Assembly: GCA_009760855.2 (NCBI GenBank)
Contig: WPIO01000015.1
Coordinates: 635,001-699,000 of the forward strand
DNA length: 64,000 bases
DNA from: Cristatella mucedo
Taxonomy: Eukaryota > Bryozoa > Phylactolaemata > Cristatellidae
Reading direction: 5' to 3'
Under the pieces are notes generated by a model. It was not told the origin of the DNA. It saw only the letters and a list, made by a program, of their open reading frames with translations, and searched no databases. Below, piece by piece: positions 20,780 to 33,250 of this stretch; position 1 is the stretch's first letter, and the number at the start of each line of letters is the position of its first letter. The translations under genes and the position numbers were made by a program.

Positions 20780-22450
20780 GACTACGTGATATCCGTTTTG
20801 AGTGAGTTTTAGGCTTTTGTAGCACTTGAACCAAAAGATTTGCGGTTGAGTTTGGTTTGATTCATTACTAAATGAGTTGAGCTGGTGCTGCGATGCCTAT
20901 GTTGGCTGGGAATAGTTCTGATAGGAAGGCTTGATTCAGAATATAAATGTGTGTATAAATACAAATGTACCTCAAACGGGCGACGACAAGTGAACGGCAA
21001 AACCTTAAAGTCGATTTGCAGCTCTACTGAGAGCCGGCGCAGGTCAGCAAAGAGTGGTGGAATGTATAAAATGCGCCGGTCACATCAGAGAAGCCTGCTG
21101 CAGGGTTTCGTACCAACTGCAAGCCTCCGATTGCACATACCAATAATGCAGCAACCGGTGTCAAGCAGTCGAAGATGGATGTCACACTTTTACATACAAA
21201 CTTGGATATAGTACCTGAGTCTAAGAAGGGCCTAATTTTTATATTAAGTAAATGCTAATGCTATTGTTAAGTAAAGCTGCAAGTAGACTGACGACTTTGG
21301 AGCGATATAGTCTTCTAGTGACACGTCTTTTTGGAAGATCTGGTGCAGATTCAACGGGAGATATGCTCGCTGAATCGACTTTGAGTGCTATTACTCTTAA
21401 ATTTATGTGTCACACTAGGTTTAATCGTAACTAATAAGTTTTTTTTTTAGTCATTCAACTCAAGAGCGTTTGCTTTTATCCAAGTGCGGATGTGAGCAAT
21501 GCGTGCGGCACGAGAGCTGAAAGTGTTCGAGATGCTTGAAGGCTAGAAGTTATCAAAGCACAGGTACAGGTGTGTGTAATCGGCATGGAAGTTTTAGCTT
21601 TGATTGTACTTGGAAATTATACCGGCCTAGAGGAAAGTAAAAACTGTGAAAAAAGCCAACCAAGCACAAAGCCCTGGGGTAGCCCATACTTTAGTGGTTC
21701 CTCCGATCATTGCTGCCGTTGACCATCAATTCTATAGACTCTACCACTGAGATAGGATCTTAAACACGGGGATAACGACCATGCTGGTGCAGTTCCATTG
21801 ATTCCCGAGCGAGCTGAGAGGTGCTTGAGATGAACTTGGGGATCAATAGTACCAGATGCGGCCGAACGATTAAGCACATCAACTAGGAGATTTACCCTAA
21901 TCCGCCTTCCTGAGAAGGTCATTTTCCCACGAAGCAAAGCTGATTTCGTAGAATAATTTGCTCTATCAGCACAATAGCGATTACTAGCAGGGCTGGAAGT
22001 TTCAACGTAAGACTTCAGTTGATCTGCCAAAAGTCATTCTATGGCAATTAATGTGAATGACAGTAGGAAGACTGTGCGAAAGTTGCTCCATCTTTCCGAG
22101 TTGTTGCCTCCTTAACTAGTGGCCTACCAACAGCCTTTTTGAAAGGTGCAGGGAATAGAGGTAAGACTGAGAACGTAATTATTAGGTTACTAATGTATTA
22201 CAGTAGCTGATCTATGCATCCCACAATTAGGACAATTGGAATAGAGTCTAAATGGCTAATAATCTTATTTGAATATAATTTTAGGATGGGATCACTAGTG
22301 GCAGGCTTGAATGCAAACATTGAGGTGCTGCAAGAAATTAAGGAAGGCGAGGCGAGTGGGGATCCGCTGACCTCATGTCTGAACTCCTCGATCTCGTCTA
22401 TCTTTCTAACAGCAAATAAAGACATCGATCTGCTAAATCGCGACATGGAT
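20780..22450 (-). mobile_element. Degraded LINE B-like element
   Basis: On the minus strand, 22030-21707 keeps reverse transcriptase order (ADQLKSYVETS, then a fingers/palm remnant with NRSAASGTIDPQ in place of LSAAFDTIDH, then LRSYLSGRVYRIDG). Positions 20790-21200 keep the C-terminal domain in degraded form. No intact frame. More diverged than the 7-8 kb copy and possibly a subfamily. Confidence 0.75.
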
Positions 22451-22454
22451 CAAT

Positions 22455-22865
22455 AGGTAAGGAGCTAATCTGGTTGCGATTTAGAAGATGGTTTGTTTGA
22501 TCCTCCGAACTGACACAGCCTTCTACTCCGAGGGAAGTGGCTGCTAAACAAATGAGGACCTATTTACCATCTTGTATATTGTCCTGGCTAGGGTCGGTCC
22601 TCAAGGCCACTAGCTCCTACATGGCTTCCTTAGTTTTTCAATAAACAGCGTGCTATCCATTAGCTCTTATGGCGCGTACAACTGTTCACAACTCTTCACT
22701 GATATAACAGTGACGACGAAAATGGAATGTCGCAAACATGCAATGTGAATTTCGGCGTGATTTTCTTCCACAGCTCTGCCGGCGCAGAGCAGACCTACCT
22801 ACGCTAAATTAAAATTTTTCCCAGGAGCGCCATCACGTCCGATCCATGTTCAAAGAATCCGAGCT
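22455..22865. other. No recognisable gene
   Basis: Nothing assignable; no open frame of note. Confidence 0.35.
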
Positions 22866-22869
22866 TTTT

Positions 22870-23515
22870 ACCGGGCAGTCTTGCTAAATTTTAAATATCT
22901 GGCTAGTTACGTCAAGGCTGGACTAGCTCTGCACGTAGAGATAAGCGTTGATGAAATGCGATTGAGTAAATCCCCAAGGTTCAGCCATGTGTCACCTTTG
23001 CTGAAGGAGCTGGGATGGCTCCCGATTGATAGACAGATTGATACAGAGAAAATTCCCACACCAACCCCTGGCCCGCCATTGCTTGGCTTCTTCATGCCTA
23101 GCTGAACTGTTCACCAGTTCCAGCCTCCTCGTTAAGTTCATGTCCTCTGCGGATAAAGAATATGCAGTTCCATTCCTACGCTTAAAACCTTTGGCGATAG
23201 ACGTTTGTGATGTGCAGGTGACTTGTAGTACTCACTTCCACAATTCCTAAGCAACAGCATGTGTTCTCCTGCTTCCGACTGCGACACATCCTTTCTGGTC
23301 ATCTTGTGCCACTACTTCCATAGTACTTATTTCCTTGTCTGCCCTCCTCGCTCAACGAAGCTTCGCACTTTCTCTTCCATGGATTAGATTAAATCTTTTT
23401 GGCTACCATGCGGAAACCACAAGCCCTCTTGGCTTTGAACATGCTTTGATAAATCACCTGCGTAACACCCACTTAAGTCTTTGAGGCTTTGTGGAGCAGC
23501 AGACGAAGATAAATC
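22870..23515 (+). mobile_element. LINE A, diverged 3' end
   Basis: The plus strand reads FSHVSPLLKELGWLPIDRQID, matching LINE A FEHVSPLLEELGWLPVEQRI, then YAVPFLRLKPL matching LAVPFLCLKTV. The element's terminal 'cgtaacacccac...gactttgtggag' block appears at about 23460-23505. Many indels; only the 3' third remains. Confidence 0.8.
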
Positions 23516-23589
23516 ACATTAAATTTAATCTGACATGGAAATTTCTAAAAAGATCACCTAGAGACCGTCCGCCTGGGACTTGGTACAAC

Positions 23590-23700
23590 TAAAGTAATTT
23601 CGCCGAGAGCAGGGAACGATCCCACAACCGTTGGGCTTTCAATCCAGTGCTAAGCTGTTTGATCTCGCCTATATTCGACGCTCAGCTCATTTCCTTAGAA
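23590..23700 (-). mobile_element. tRNA-derived SINE head (SINE3)
   Basis: On the minus strand an A-box-like region is followed by 'agcactggattgaaagccc' and a B-box-like 'ttgtgggatcgttccc', the layout of a tRNA. No paired acceptor stem or other closing sequence is apparent, so a tRNA-derived repeat is more likely than a tRNA gene. No second copy of this head was found. Confidence 0.4.
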
Positions 23701-23869
23701 CCTCAGCTTGAAATCTCCGGTTAGCTGCAAATAAAGAATCTAGAGTCACAGCATGAATGACTCCTTAAGTTTATTATTATAAATTATATGGCAAGCTACA
23801 AACATAAGGCCTGCTGTGGCTCAGCTACGCCATTAACCAGCATCAAATTATTTAGGAACCATTGCTTCT

Positions 23870-24120
23870 GCTCTCTGTTTCCAAAGGTTGGAACTCAAGA
23901 ACAGCAACCACTGAATTGAAATTTAAAAGTATGCTAAGACCCTACCTTTTTCTTACGTGAATTTGTATCCAGATTTGTCTTTTCTCGCGATCTTGTCTAT
24001 ACCGAAATTGACAGCTTCACGAGGATCAGTCTACTCGCTTCCTTTCTAGCAAATTAGAACTTCCTATGAAGAGAGCTTGTCTTTTAGTGCTTTAAAAAAT
24101 AATGATTTAAATAAAAGAAG
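23870..24120 (+). mobile_element. LINE 3'-end fragment
   Basis: Contains a VWNS-like block and 'ttgaaatttaaaagtatgctaagaccctac' like the LINE B 'acatttaaaaggaac' segment, and a degraded tail 'cttcctatgaagagag...agtgcttta' near 24065-24105. Confidence 0.5.
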
Positions 24121-24950
24121 CGTGCGCTCAAGTAATCGAACCTGCAACTACACCCTATTCAAGGACCTTCGCCGTGTGAATTAATAAATGCAGCTACGGC
24201 ATTATCTGTCATTTTCTTCAATGGCAGAGTGCCTAGTCTGTGAAAGCATCTATGATTTGTCGTCAGGTCTACGCTGCTGTGGACCTAAGCCAATAGATAT
24301 AGCTAGGCCGTAGTTCAGGGATTTACGCTCCAAGAGTGGATAGCCAGCATGGCTTGACTACGTACGCTACAAAAAACGAACGAGGAACCTACGAAAATTG
24401 ACAGTGTAGATCAACCTAACAGAAGCCGCTCCTGCTGTTTTAAGTGTAAACCAGGTAGCTCCATACATATTTCACTGAGCCAGCGGCCGGTCCGTCTGTG
24501 GTCTGCTACAACCTATTCCTGAGATCCTATCTTGAGATCTTATCCTTTGATCTAATCATGTGATCTAACTCTATCATCTAATTCTGCAATATATGGGATG
24601 CAATACTTGGCTAAGTAGGGCAGGCTCAAGTGCCATACAAAACCACCATGTACCCACTGTAATGACCGTCGGCTTTCGATCGGGCAATAAATTCTAGCAC
24701 AGTAGTGACAGTCAGCTTCTGAGCAGGAAATAAATGCTTGCTCAGATGCAGGGATAGCTGACCCTGTCGTTTTGTTTACCCTTAGAAGGGATGGTCTGTT
24801 TTGTTTTAATCTTGAACTGCACTGTAAATTCTACGAATTGGCTCTAGCAAAGGCCAAGTCTAGCTTATAAAAAAATTTGAATCCCGGAGGCGAATTCACA
24901 GAATGCTTATGTCGACGATCAAACCATCCACTAACCGCTCCCACGTTAAC
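24121..24950. other. No recognisable gene
   Basis: Nothing assignable; a few short ATCT-type repeats near 24520-24590. Confidence 0.35.
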
Positions 24951-24954
24951 TCCT

Positions 24955-26345
24955 TAATACATGATCTCTGCTTTGACCTAGCCGATCGCTTCTCTGGACT
25001 CTTTGTCAGCAGGACAGACAAGACCAGACAGAGAGTTCCTCCCTAAGGTTGCAGCATCCCCTTCAGACTCATGCCCTTCCATTACATCAACACAGGACTC
25101 ATATCACTCAATTCCGTGCTCTAGCTCGTATCTACGTTCAAGGAAGCCATGAGCGACCTGCTCCAGAAATTCATGTCTCGGTCAAAAAAGACTGCTAGTT
25201 CTTTAAGCCCTATTCCACTGTCCTACTTCTATGACGCTTACATCTGCAGCTGCCATGCATAAATAACATAATAAATATGTAATTGACCTCAGCTAATGCA
25301 CCTGCAACTTTCAAGAAGGCTTTTGTTTGGCCGATAATTAAGAAAGCAACACTAGACAAAGAGAACTTGAGTAGCTTCCGTCAAGTCTTCCTTCTCCCGT
25401 TGCTAGCGAAGACAGTGGAACGAGTTGTGGCAGACCAACTGAACTCTTATATTAAGACCTCAAAATAGCAAGTAAGTTTGAGTCTGATTTTAGAGCTAAG
25501 CACTCCACGGATTCAGCTTGCTTGCTTGATTCAGCTTGCTATGCTTAGGGTGTAGAACGAGCTTCGCAGGAATGCAGACTTTGGTAAAATCTGTTTGTTC
25601 CGCATGATCTTTCCGCTGCGTTTGATATTATTGATCATCAATTCATTCAGAAATTGAAAAACCTAATGTCACAATTGGCTCCGCCAGGACACCTGTTCAA
25701 TCGGCACGTAATCTAGGTGGTCTTGTTCAAAAGTGACCTTTCGTTAGACGATCGCATGAGCTCCATAATCAAGTCTACCTTTTTTTAGCTGCATGGCATT
25801 TCTAAAATTTATGCTCGACTAGACAATGATACTAAATCTAAACTGGTTCACGCATTTTCACGATCCCTCTCGACTTCAGTGATCCACTGTTTGCTGGTGG
25901 ACTGGCATGCGAAATCAGGTGCAAACTGTCGGTGTGAAACTCAGCAGCTTAGGCTCGTCATTTGTGAGCGTCGCAGCTGCCACATCGCACCACTTCTAGC
26001 CAACCTCTACAGTTTCCCAAAGCAGCAATCTATCTATTTCAAGGTTCTGCCCCATACTTTAAGGTTCCTTTATTCTTGACTGACATTTGAGACCTTGCCT
26101 TTAGTTCCTGTGTCGCGAAACCTGGAGTTTACACCTGATGCACATCACAACGTCCCTGATTAGAGGGTCTTTTTGATTTAGCCTTCGTAAATCTTTCATA
26201 TGGGTGTTTACACTCTGTCTGCTATTGTGGATGTTACCACCAATCATTTGGTAATACGTGTTTCACAGCATCTTTAAGCTACCTATGAAGAGATTAAGTT
26301 CTCTGAGGGTGCAATACAAATTTGTTATGAATATTATTACTGGGT
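24955..26345 (+). mobile_element. LINE B with internal deletion
   Basis: Begins with a linker-like LADRFSGLFVS segment, then PATFKKAFVWPIIKKATLDKENLSSFRQVFLLPLLAKTVERVVADQLNSYI (given as consecutive matches at 25300-25465) as in the 63-kb copy. The palm and YADD region is missing: at about 25690 the sequence jumps from 'gatcatcaattcattc' (LIIDHQFI) to the post-catalytic LFKSDLSLDDR segment. The C-terminal domain follows, and a tail at 26275-26340. Confidence 0.85.
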
Positions 26346-26695
26346 GGGAATTCAGTGTCATGCTTTGCTTTTGGCGTTTACTGGAGGCCTGCTTTGCTGC
26401 CCTATTTGTGTTGCCGTCCGTTTTATGACTGACGTTAACATAGGGGTACGTGGCATGATTGCTGGCTGGCTGGCAATTGGCCTCTGGATGCTGGCATGCC
26501 TTTGATGTGGCTTAGTCAGCCCTTGACTGCCTGCTTTCTGGAAGGGGCTGCCAAACTAGCCCATTGAAAGCCGGGCCGCTTCTTAGAATGGGCTCAGCTG
26601 TTTCTTGAAAGGGTGGGCGACGCTTGGCGAGGGAACCCAGTCATTGGGTCGCAGCAAGAGTAGTCGTGTGCTGGCCCGCGGCCTCCATCCGTGCG
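26346..26695. other. No recognisable gene
   Basis: GC-richer, with short GCTGGCTGGC-type repeats; no homology recognised. Confidence 0.4.
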
Positions 26696-26895
26696 AATAA
26701 ATAATATAATAATATTAATAACAATAATAATACACTTGTTAAAGCACCCTCAGAGAACTCAATCACTTTCTAGGCGCTTTACATTTGCTGCAAAGGGAAA
26801 CGCGATTGAGTGGTGAGTAACATCATGATTTATAAACAACATGAATGACACGGTTAGGAGCGACATGCACAGGGTCAGCATGCAAGTGTGGAATA
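26696..26895 (-). mobile_element. LINE B 3'-end insertion
   Basis: AATAAT-type microsatellite, reverse-complement stem-loop and the first part of the 3' UTR ('gacatgcacagggtcagcatgcaagtgtgg'). Truncated at about 26890. Confidence 0.9.
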
Positions 26896-27291
26896 AGCGT
26901 CTCCTGAAGCTCCCTACTGCATATGCGCTCGTCTCGCGCGTGTGCCACTGAATCAAACTTCTGCCCCAACACAGCCACAAGTGCCATAAGAAGGCTTCAA
27001 GTAGGTTTTAGGCACAAAACGGCATTTAGTGCCGCTCCACTGGACTTGTGACGAGCAGCACAATGTGCACAGACATTCGCTGAATTTTCGGAACGTTAGA
27101 TGTCCGGGAAGGATGCTAAGCATTTAAGGCCGTGAGAAAATCAGGGTGGCTGCTCGTAAGCCAGTCGTTGTGCTAGGCCAGCCTGGAGCCTGCAGGACGA
27201 CAACGGACAGGCTGGAACGGCCCAGTGGTACAGATGCCCGTTCGCATCCACCTATCGCCGCCAGGTGGATCAGGCTGCAGATGGACGGCCA

Positions 27292-27768
27292 TCACTCAGG
27301 TCGGCAAGCCAAAGGCATGAGAGGTAGTGGCCTACACAGGCCGTCATGTGGCTGGACATGGTGCCGGCACGCTGCACGCTGCTTCTCACGGCGGTCGTCG
27401 CTTGGTTCTGAGCTGGGGCTGAAATGGCTGGCAAACGTCGTGTCAAGTGGGGGGCGGCCAACGTTCTCTATGAGAAACCGTACTTTGAGGGCGTTAATTG
27501 AATGGATTAATTTTTCAGACAGGTCTAGCGTTTCGGCGATTTTAAACTTGTTTAAAAATGGACACTTAACATGCCTTTTAAAATACGTCCAGATTAACAG
27601 GGAGTTTTTAAGGTTTTTTGCGCATGGATGGAACATATCTGATGTGGACATGCTGAACGAAGCTTTAGTTACTGAGTTCAAGTCGATGACGAGTCGAGTC
27701 ATTTGGCCAAGGTTCTCGTCCTCGTCCACATCAACCCTGCCGCCGCTGTCGACGACGAAAGGAATCAT
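27292..27768 (-). CDS. Unrecognised 158-codon open frame
   Basis: ATG at 27768 in the context AGGAATG... on the minus strand opens an uninterrupted frame: an acidic start (DVDEDENLGQM), then mixed basic and hydrophobic sequence (TYFKRHVKCPFLNKF). The complementary strand is also open from 27146 to 27787 (213 codons). Two long overlapping frames in DNA where everything else is broken is notable. No family recognised for either. It abuts the truncated 5' end of the LINE B copy at 27785. Confidence 0.3.
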   Translation of the reverse strand: MIPFVVDSGGRVDVDEDENLGQMTRLVIDLNSVTKASFSMSTSDMFHPCAKNLKNSLLIWTYFKRHVKCPFLNKFKIAETLDLSEKLIHSINALKVRFLIENVGRPPLDTTFASHFSPSSEPSDDRREKQRAACRHHVQPHDGLCRPLPLMPLACRPE

Positions 27769-27784
27769 AAGACGAGCGAGCTAT

Positions 27785-28705
27785 TGAAATTGCCTGGGCA
27801 TCACTGGCACGGCACTACAGCGGCTTAATTCCGATCTCAGTATAAGTCTCCAGCGTTTTGTTTTGAATGGAAAAAAGATAATTCAAGGAACAACTGAAGT
27901 ATGGAGTACCTCAGAGCTCTTTGCTTAGTTCGGTTCTTTCCACAATTTATAGTCTCCTTCTTGCCGATGTGATAGCCGGGCACGGTACAGGCTTTCACTT
28001 CTATGCAGATGACATTCAGTTGTACATTTGCTTTTATTCCTCTCAGCCCTCTAACACGTCAAATTCTCTTGACACCCCTGCTGCATGTATTAATTTTTTT
28101 GTGCACGCAGAGGGCAGCACAAATAGTTTAATTAAATTACGAGAAAACCAACTCTCTAGTTATTGCAAAACCAAGTGGGATTCAGACATTAGAAAACCTA
28201 GCGCTCAAAATTAGCTCTGCCTGCATATCTCATGTTCAGTCTGCACAAAATCTAGGTATTCTTATCCAAAGTGACCTTTCATTAGGCAAATGCATCAGTT
28301 CTATAGTCAAGCCTGCCTGCTTTAAGCTACATAACCTTCAAAGGAAAGTTCTAGAAAGAGTTCGGCCTGGAACTCCCTCCCGACTTGCGTCAGAACATAC
28401 CCTGACTTGACCACATTTAAAAAGAACTTAAAAACACACCTATTTAGGACAGCAATTAGTGGGTCCCATTGATTTTTCCTTCATGTGCTTATGTGTGCTG
28501 ACACTGTGCATGCTGTCACTAACCAGATTTGCATGCTTACCCTGTGCATGCCACCCGTAACCACGTTTTTCATGTTGTTTATCAAGCATGATATTACTCA
28601 CGATTCAATCGCGTTTCCCTTTGCAACAAATGTGAAGCGCCTAGGAAGAGATCGAGTTCTCCGAGGGTGCTTTATCAAGTGCACTACTATTATTATTATT
28701 ATTGA
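27785..28705 (+). mobile_element. LINE B with intact YADD and internal deletion
   Basis: LGITGTALQ, a frameshifted GVPQ-S block, then FHFYADDIQLYICF at about 27990-28035 with the catalytic YADD. The middle of the C-terminal domain is lost at about 28345, where the sequence jumps to WNSLPTCV-like coding. 3' UTR and stem-loop at 28633-28680 and an ATT microsatellite. Confidence 0.88.
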
Positions 28706-28729
28706 GTTTCTCTGAGTGCTTTCTATTGA

Positions 28730-29300
28730 ATTATTATCATTGTAACATTGCTAAAGTTTGGGTTTTCTTTGAAGGGGATACTGCTTTGAAATTGGTCTTT
28801 TCATTATGACACTCCGTCTCTACTTCTGAAGGTCACTATTTGCTGATCTACCGGCCGGTGCAATCGGGCGCTTATGGTCAGTGCAAAAATTGGCAGCTAA
28901 GCTTGTCTGCCCTGAGCTTCGCAGCTGTCAAATCAAAATACTTCTCACCGACCTTTCAAGCAGCACATCGACTTCAAGGTTTTGTCATTCACTCTTAAGT
29001 TCCCTTATTCTTTGGCTCCAGCCTACGTTTCAGATCTATTCCTCAACTAGGCTAAACATCGTACCACCTGCTTCCTGAATCTGATCCTTTCCCTACACCT
29101 CGTAAAAATCTCGAATCCTTTTGAGATCGCGCTTTTAATTCAGATGCTCCTAAAACGTGAAAATCACTCTGGCTGGCGCCACAACATTGCTTGACTTGAC
29201 CACATTTAAAATTAAAGCTAAAAACGCATCTATTTATCACAGCATTTTGTGGATCCATGTGATTCGTCCTTCTTGTGACGAGCTGACATTATGCGCGCTG
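28730..29300 (+). mobile_element. LINE B C-terminal fragment
   Basis: Starts at 'aacattgctaaagtt' (HNIAKV) and covers the post-catalytic and C-terminal coding region up to the KTHLFITAF block, with many stops. No tail; ends near 29300. Confidence 0.75.
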
Positions 29301-29650
29301 CCCCTGCCACTTAATGAGAACGCTTATGAGATCACCGCGATTAGCTGAGGCTTAAGAGCAGCATTATGTGTGATTTTCGTTGCTGATTATTGATTATGTT
29401 ACTGACTATTGTGGCTTATGACCTGGCTTCTCTAAAAGGTCATGTGCCTGTCCGAAGTCGCTGTCATGGAGCAACGATCTGCCGGTCGGTGAGTCTAGGG
29501 CTTAGCGTGAGCTGCTCTGAGCCTGTTAGCGAGTCAACATGAAGTCACCTGGTTGTATCAGCCGTGGATAATGGGCTATTTTGTACTTTTACTGTGTTAC
29601 TGTTTACAGTGCTATTGCAAGCACGGCGTGCTGAATATAAAATGCTGTAT
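29301..29650. other. No recognisable gene
   Basis: Nothing assignable. Confidence 0.35.
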
Positions 29651-29654
29651 TTTA

Positions 29655-30343
29655 GTAATAATACTTATTATACATTTGATATAGCGCCCTTAGAGAACTA
29701 AATCTATTTCTACGAGCTTTAAATTTACTGCACAGGAAGCACAATCGAACGGTTAGTGGCAGCATGCTCAATAACAGCAAGCATAAAATGGTTCGGAGTG
29801 ACATGCACAGGGTCAGCATTCAAATATGGTTAGTGGCAGCATGCACAGTGTCAGCACACGTAAGCGCCTAAAGGTTGAATCACGTAGACCCACTAAATGC
29901 TGTGATAAATAGATGCGTCTTTAGTTTCTTTTTAAATGCGGTCAAGACAGGGGATGTCGTGACGCAAGTCGGGAGCGACTTCCAGGCTTTGGAATCATAC
30001 TAACTAAAGGCAAGGCCTCCAAAAGATTTGAGGTTCTTGTGAGGTATAGCTAAACGATTACTTTCCGAAATGCGGGTGGTACGGTGCTTAGCCTGGGGAT
30101 GGAGTAGATCTGATAGGGAGGTTGGAGCTAAAGAATGAAAAGACCTAAAATTGAGTGACAGGACCTTGAAGTCGATCTCTTGCTTGACTGGAAGCAAGTG
30201 CAGGCCAGCGAGAAGTGGTGTGATGTGGCAACTGAGACGCTTAAGAAACCCAAGCCTAGCTGCCGAGTTTTGCACGAGCTGTAAGCACCTGATTGCACAG
30301 GGCGGTAGACCAGTAAGCCGTTTTCTATCTTCAACGTATTGCT
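29655..30343 (-). mobile_element. LINE B, 5'-truncated
   Basis: 3' tail at left (about 29665-29740), 3' UTR, then reading frames with LHLLPVKQEIDFKVLSLNFRS, HPQAKHRTTRISESN and the FGGLAFS block. Single-base indels split the frame. Confidence 0.9.
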
Positions 30344-30499
30344 AGCTTCAGGTCTTTGCAGGTTGTAGGCGTTGTGCAGCTACCGGAACTAATGATGGCT
30401 TCGCGGCCATCTAATGAGTGTTTTCATTCCTCGGTAAAGCTTTCAGTTCTCAATCGACGCTCAGCCTTAAAGTTCACGGTTCATAATCGCGGGGATTAC

Positions 30500-30680
30500 A
30501 ATGCTGACCATGCGCAATTTATCTCCAATGATGTCATGCTTCTTTTCATTTAATGCCTCGCCACTAGCCATTCTATCGAGATTCCTTCGCAGCAAGTGTC
30601 GAGTGCCTATGAAGAGGTCACGCTCCTTGAAGTTGCTATACAAACGATTTGCTTCTACTTTTACTATCGGTATTATCATC
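30500..30680 (+). mobile_element. LINE 3'-UTR and tail fragment
   Basis: Degraded 3' UTR ('gctgaccatgcgcaattt'), then 'cagcaagtgtcgagtgcctatgaagagg...ctatacaaa', a version of the family stem-loop. Confidence 0.55.
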
Positions 30681-30684
30681 ATCG

Positions 30685-31250
30685 AAACGTGCGCGTGCGC
30701 TGTGCGGCAAAGAAGAACGTGAGAAGAATGTGAGTCGCCATCGCTGATCTGCGATTTCAGCCTGACATGATGCTGCTTTGATGGACCCTATCTCTAATGA
30801 GGCAGCCCCGCGTTAAAATGCTTGTAACCACGGCCTCCCGTTCGCGACTAAGAGTTTTCACGCGGGTTCACTGGGAATACTCTGGGTATTGCCAGTAATT
30901 AATAACTCGTTATTTTCTTTTGATAGCTGCATTTTTACATTCTTCCTAACGGCAAGTATGCGGGACCATGCAGAACGCCGAAGCGGGCTCAAAGACCTGT
31001 ATTCAGACTGACACAGCAGCGGGCCAGTACACCGCTGTCCTTCGCGGCATCCTCGACTTAAATTCCTGGGCCTTTGCCTATCGTTACGTAAATATCACTA
31101 CCATAACTCACAACAGCCCATAAGCCAACTGCTGTCATGATCTTTAGTGGTCTATAATTCACTCTAAGCCATAAACTAGCCGTGGGAGGAATAACAAAGC
31201 AATAAATGCTATTGACTCATAAACCACTAACATCTCAAAATAGCCACAGC
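30685..31250. other. No recognisable gene
   Basis: Nothing assignable. Confidence 0.35.
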
Positions 31251-31254
31251 AGTA

Positions 31255-31735
31255 TGGTCACACAGGTCCCACTAAATGCTGTCCTAAAAAGGTGTGTTTC
31301 AAGTTCTTTTTAAATTTGGTCAAGTCAGGTGATGTTGTGACGCAAGTCTGGAGTGAGTTCTAGGCTTTGGGAGCATACGAACTAAATGCACGATCTCCAA
31401 AGGATTTGAGGTTTGTACGAGGTACTGGTAAACTGTTAGATTCCGAAAAGCGGGTACTAGGATGATTGGCCTGGTGGAGGAGTAGGCCTGAGAGAGAGGC
31501 TGGAGCCAAAGAATGAAGTGACCTAAAAGTGAGCGATAGAACCTTGAAATTGATCCGTTGCTTGACTTGTAGCCAGTGCACGTCGGCGAGGAGTGGTGTG
31601 ATGTGTCGACTGCGACACGCACGACAGACAAGACGCCTAGCTACAGAGTTTGGCACCAGCTTTAAGTGCCCGATTGCACATGCCTCTAGGCCAGCAAGCT
31701 GTAAGCAGCATGTATAAGCTCGCAAAGGCCAATTC
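31255..31735 (-). mobile_element. LINE B, truncated at both ends
   Basis: C-terminal coding region (VHWLQVKQRINFKVLSLTFRS, FSESNSLPVPRTNLK, FGDRAFSSYAPKA). It lacks the 3' UTR and stem-loop, so it is not a simple end-on insertion. It is directly followed by the next LINE B copy in the same orientation. Confidence 0.85.
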
Positions 31736-31821
31736 AAATGGACCCACCAAATTCTGCTAGAAGCAGTAGGGCATTTAGCTTATTTTTAGACGCCGTCAAA
31801 TCAGGGAGTCGTGACTTCCGT

Positions 31822-32035
<214 letters not shown>

Positions 32036-32181
32036 GTTCAAGGCTTTGAGAGTATGCGAACTATTGGCACGGTCTCCAGAGAATTTTGAGGTTGGTTCGA
32101 GGCATGGCGAAGCGATTAGAGTATGAAAATCGGATAGTACGAAGTGTAGCCTGGTGAGGGAGTAGTTCTGATAGGTAGTAC

Positions 32182-32530
32182 TGTAGGGGCGCGTGTGTGC
32201 GACGGTGGTTCGACGAAGAAGGAAGGTTGCCCCCACAAGCCGGTTGTTGTACTGACTACGACGGCTATATTATATGATACGCAAACGAACGCGAAGCGAG
32301 CGACCGTACGTACGGATGAAGCCGTCGTGGAAGCAGCTCCAGAGCGCCGGAAGGAAAGAGAAAGAGAGTGAGAGGGAATAGCGTCAACACAGGCCGGTGG
32401 ACAAGCAGAAAGTTCCTTCGCAGCAGGACTGGCCGTTCAGGCGACCTCAGCTGACCCGTTGCAATTAAATCCAGCTTATTCAGCCGATGCTGCCGGGCTG
32501 AGTGATGTGAGTCCGGCTGGGGCTGAACAG
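32182..32530 (-). repeat. LTR of the 32-kb element (3' LTR)
   Basis: Pairs with 33036-33757 over shared blocks: 'ggatgaag', 'ccgtcgtggaagcagctcc', 'cacaggccggtggacaagc', 'gctgacccgttgcaa' and 'gtccggctggggc'. Confidence 0.75.
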
Positions 32531-33250
32531 CATTGCGGGCGTTGCCACGCCCACAAAAGGTCCCCCGTCGCGTGGCGATAGGCGAGCGACGGGAAAAAAC
32601 ATCGAAATTCACAAAGAATTTCACAATTTCACAAAGAATTCACAAACAGGAGCGTCAAGCGCGATCGAGGCTATCATGAAGCCGAGCCGGTTGGTGTCGT
32701 TCGAGGCCAGCAGCCGGAGGCGTAGTAGCCGAGCAGCACCTACGTTGGGGCTTGCGTCTCCTACCAGCACTGGGCGGCGTAGTTGGTACCGAACGGCGCC
32801 TGGTCGGCGGCTGCGTTGAGACATAGCCGGCCGGCAGCACATATGCGGAGGGGAGCGTCGCCGACGAGCGAGTGGCGGCGCAGTAGTGACGGACGTACCG
32901 GTTGGTCGTGGTTGGTTCATCGCCGAGTTTCGGTGTCGAGTCGCTGGTGGTCGATTGCTGAGTTGCGTATTCGTGTCGAGTTGTTTTCGGTCGAGCAAGG
33001 TTGCATGTTGAAATCAATCGTAAGGGTCACCAATTTGTAGGGGCCGGAGCGAACGATGGCTGTGCAACGAAGATCGACGCCCCACGAGCGAGTTGTACTG
33101 ACGACGACGGCTGTACTGTAGCATACGAAGGCAAACTCGAAGCGAGCGAGCGTAAATGTATATACGGATGAAGCGGAAACCGTCGTGGAAGCAGCTCCGG
33201 AGCGCGCAGGCAGAGAGAAGAGAGAGTGAGTGGAAGAGGAGAGAGAGAGG

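Noticed and set aside
32610-33036. Pro/Thr/Arg-rich minus-strand frames as a gag gene
   Set aside because: No capsid or zinc-knuckle motif; two frames of similar length overlap, typical of GC-rich noncoding DNA.
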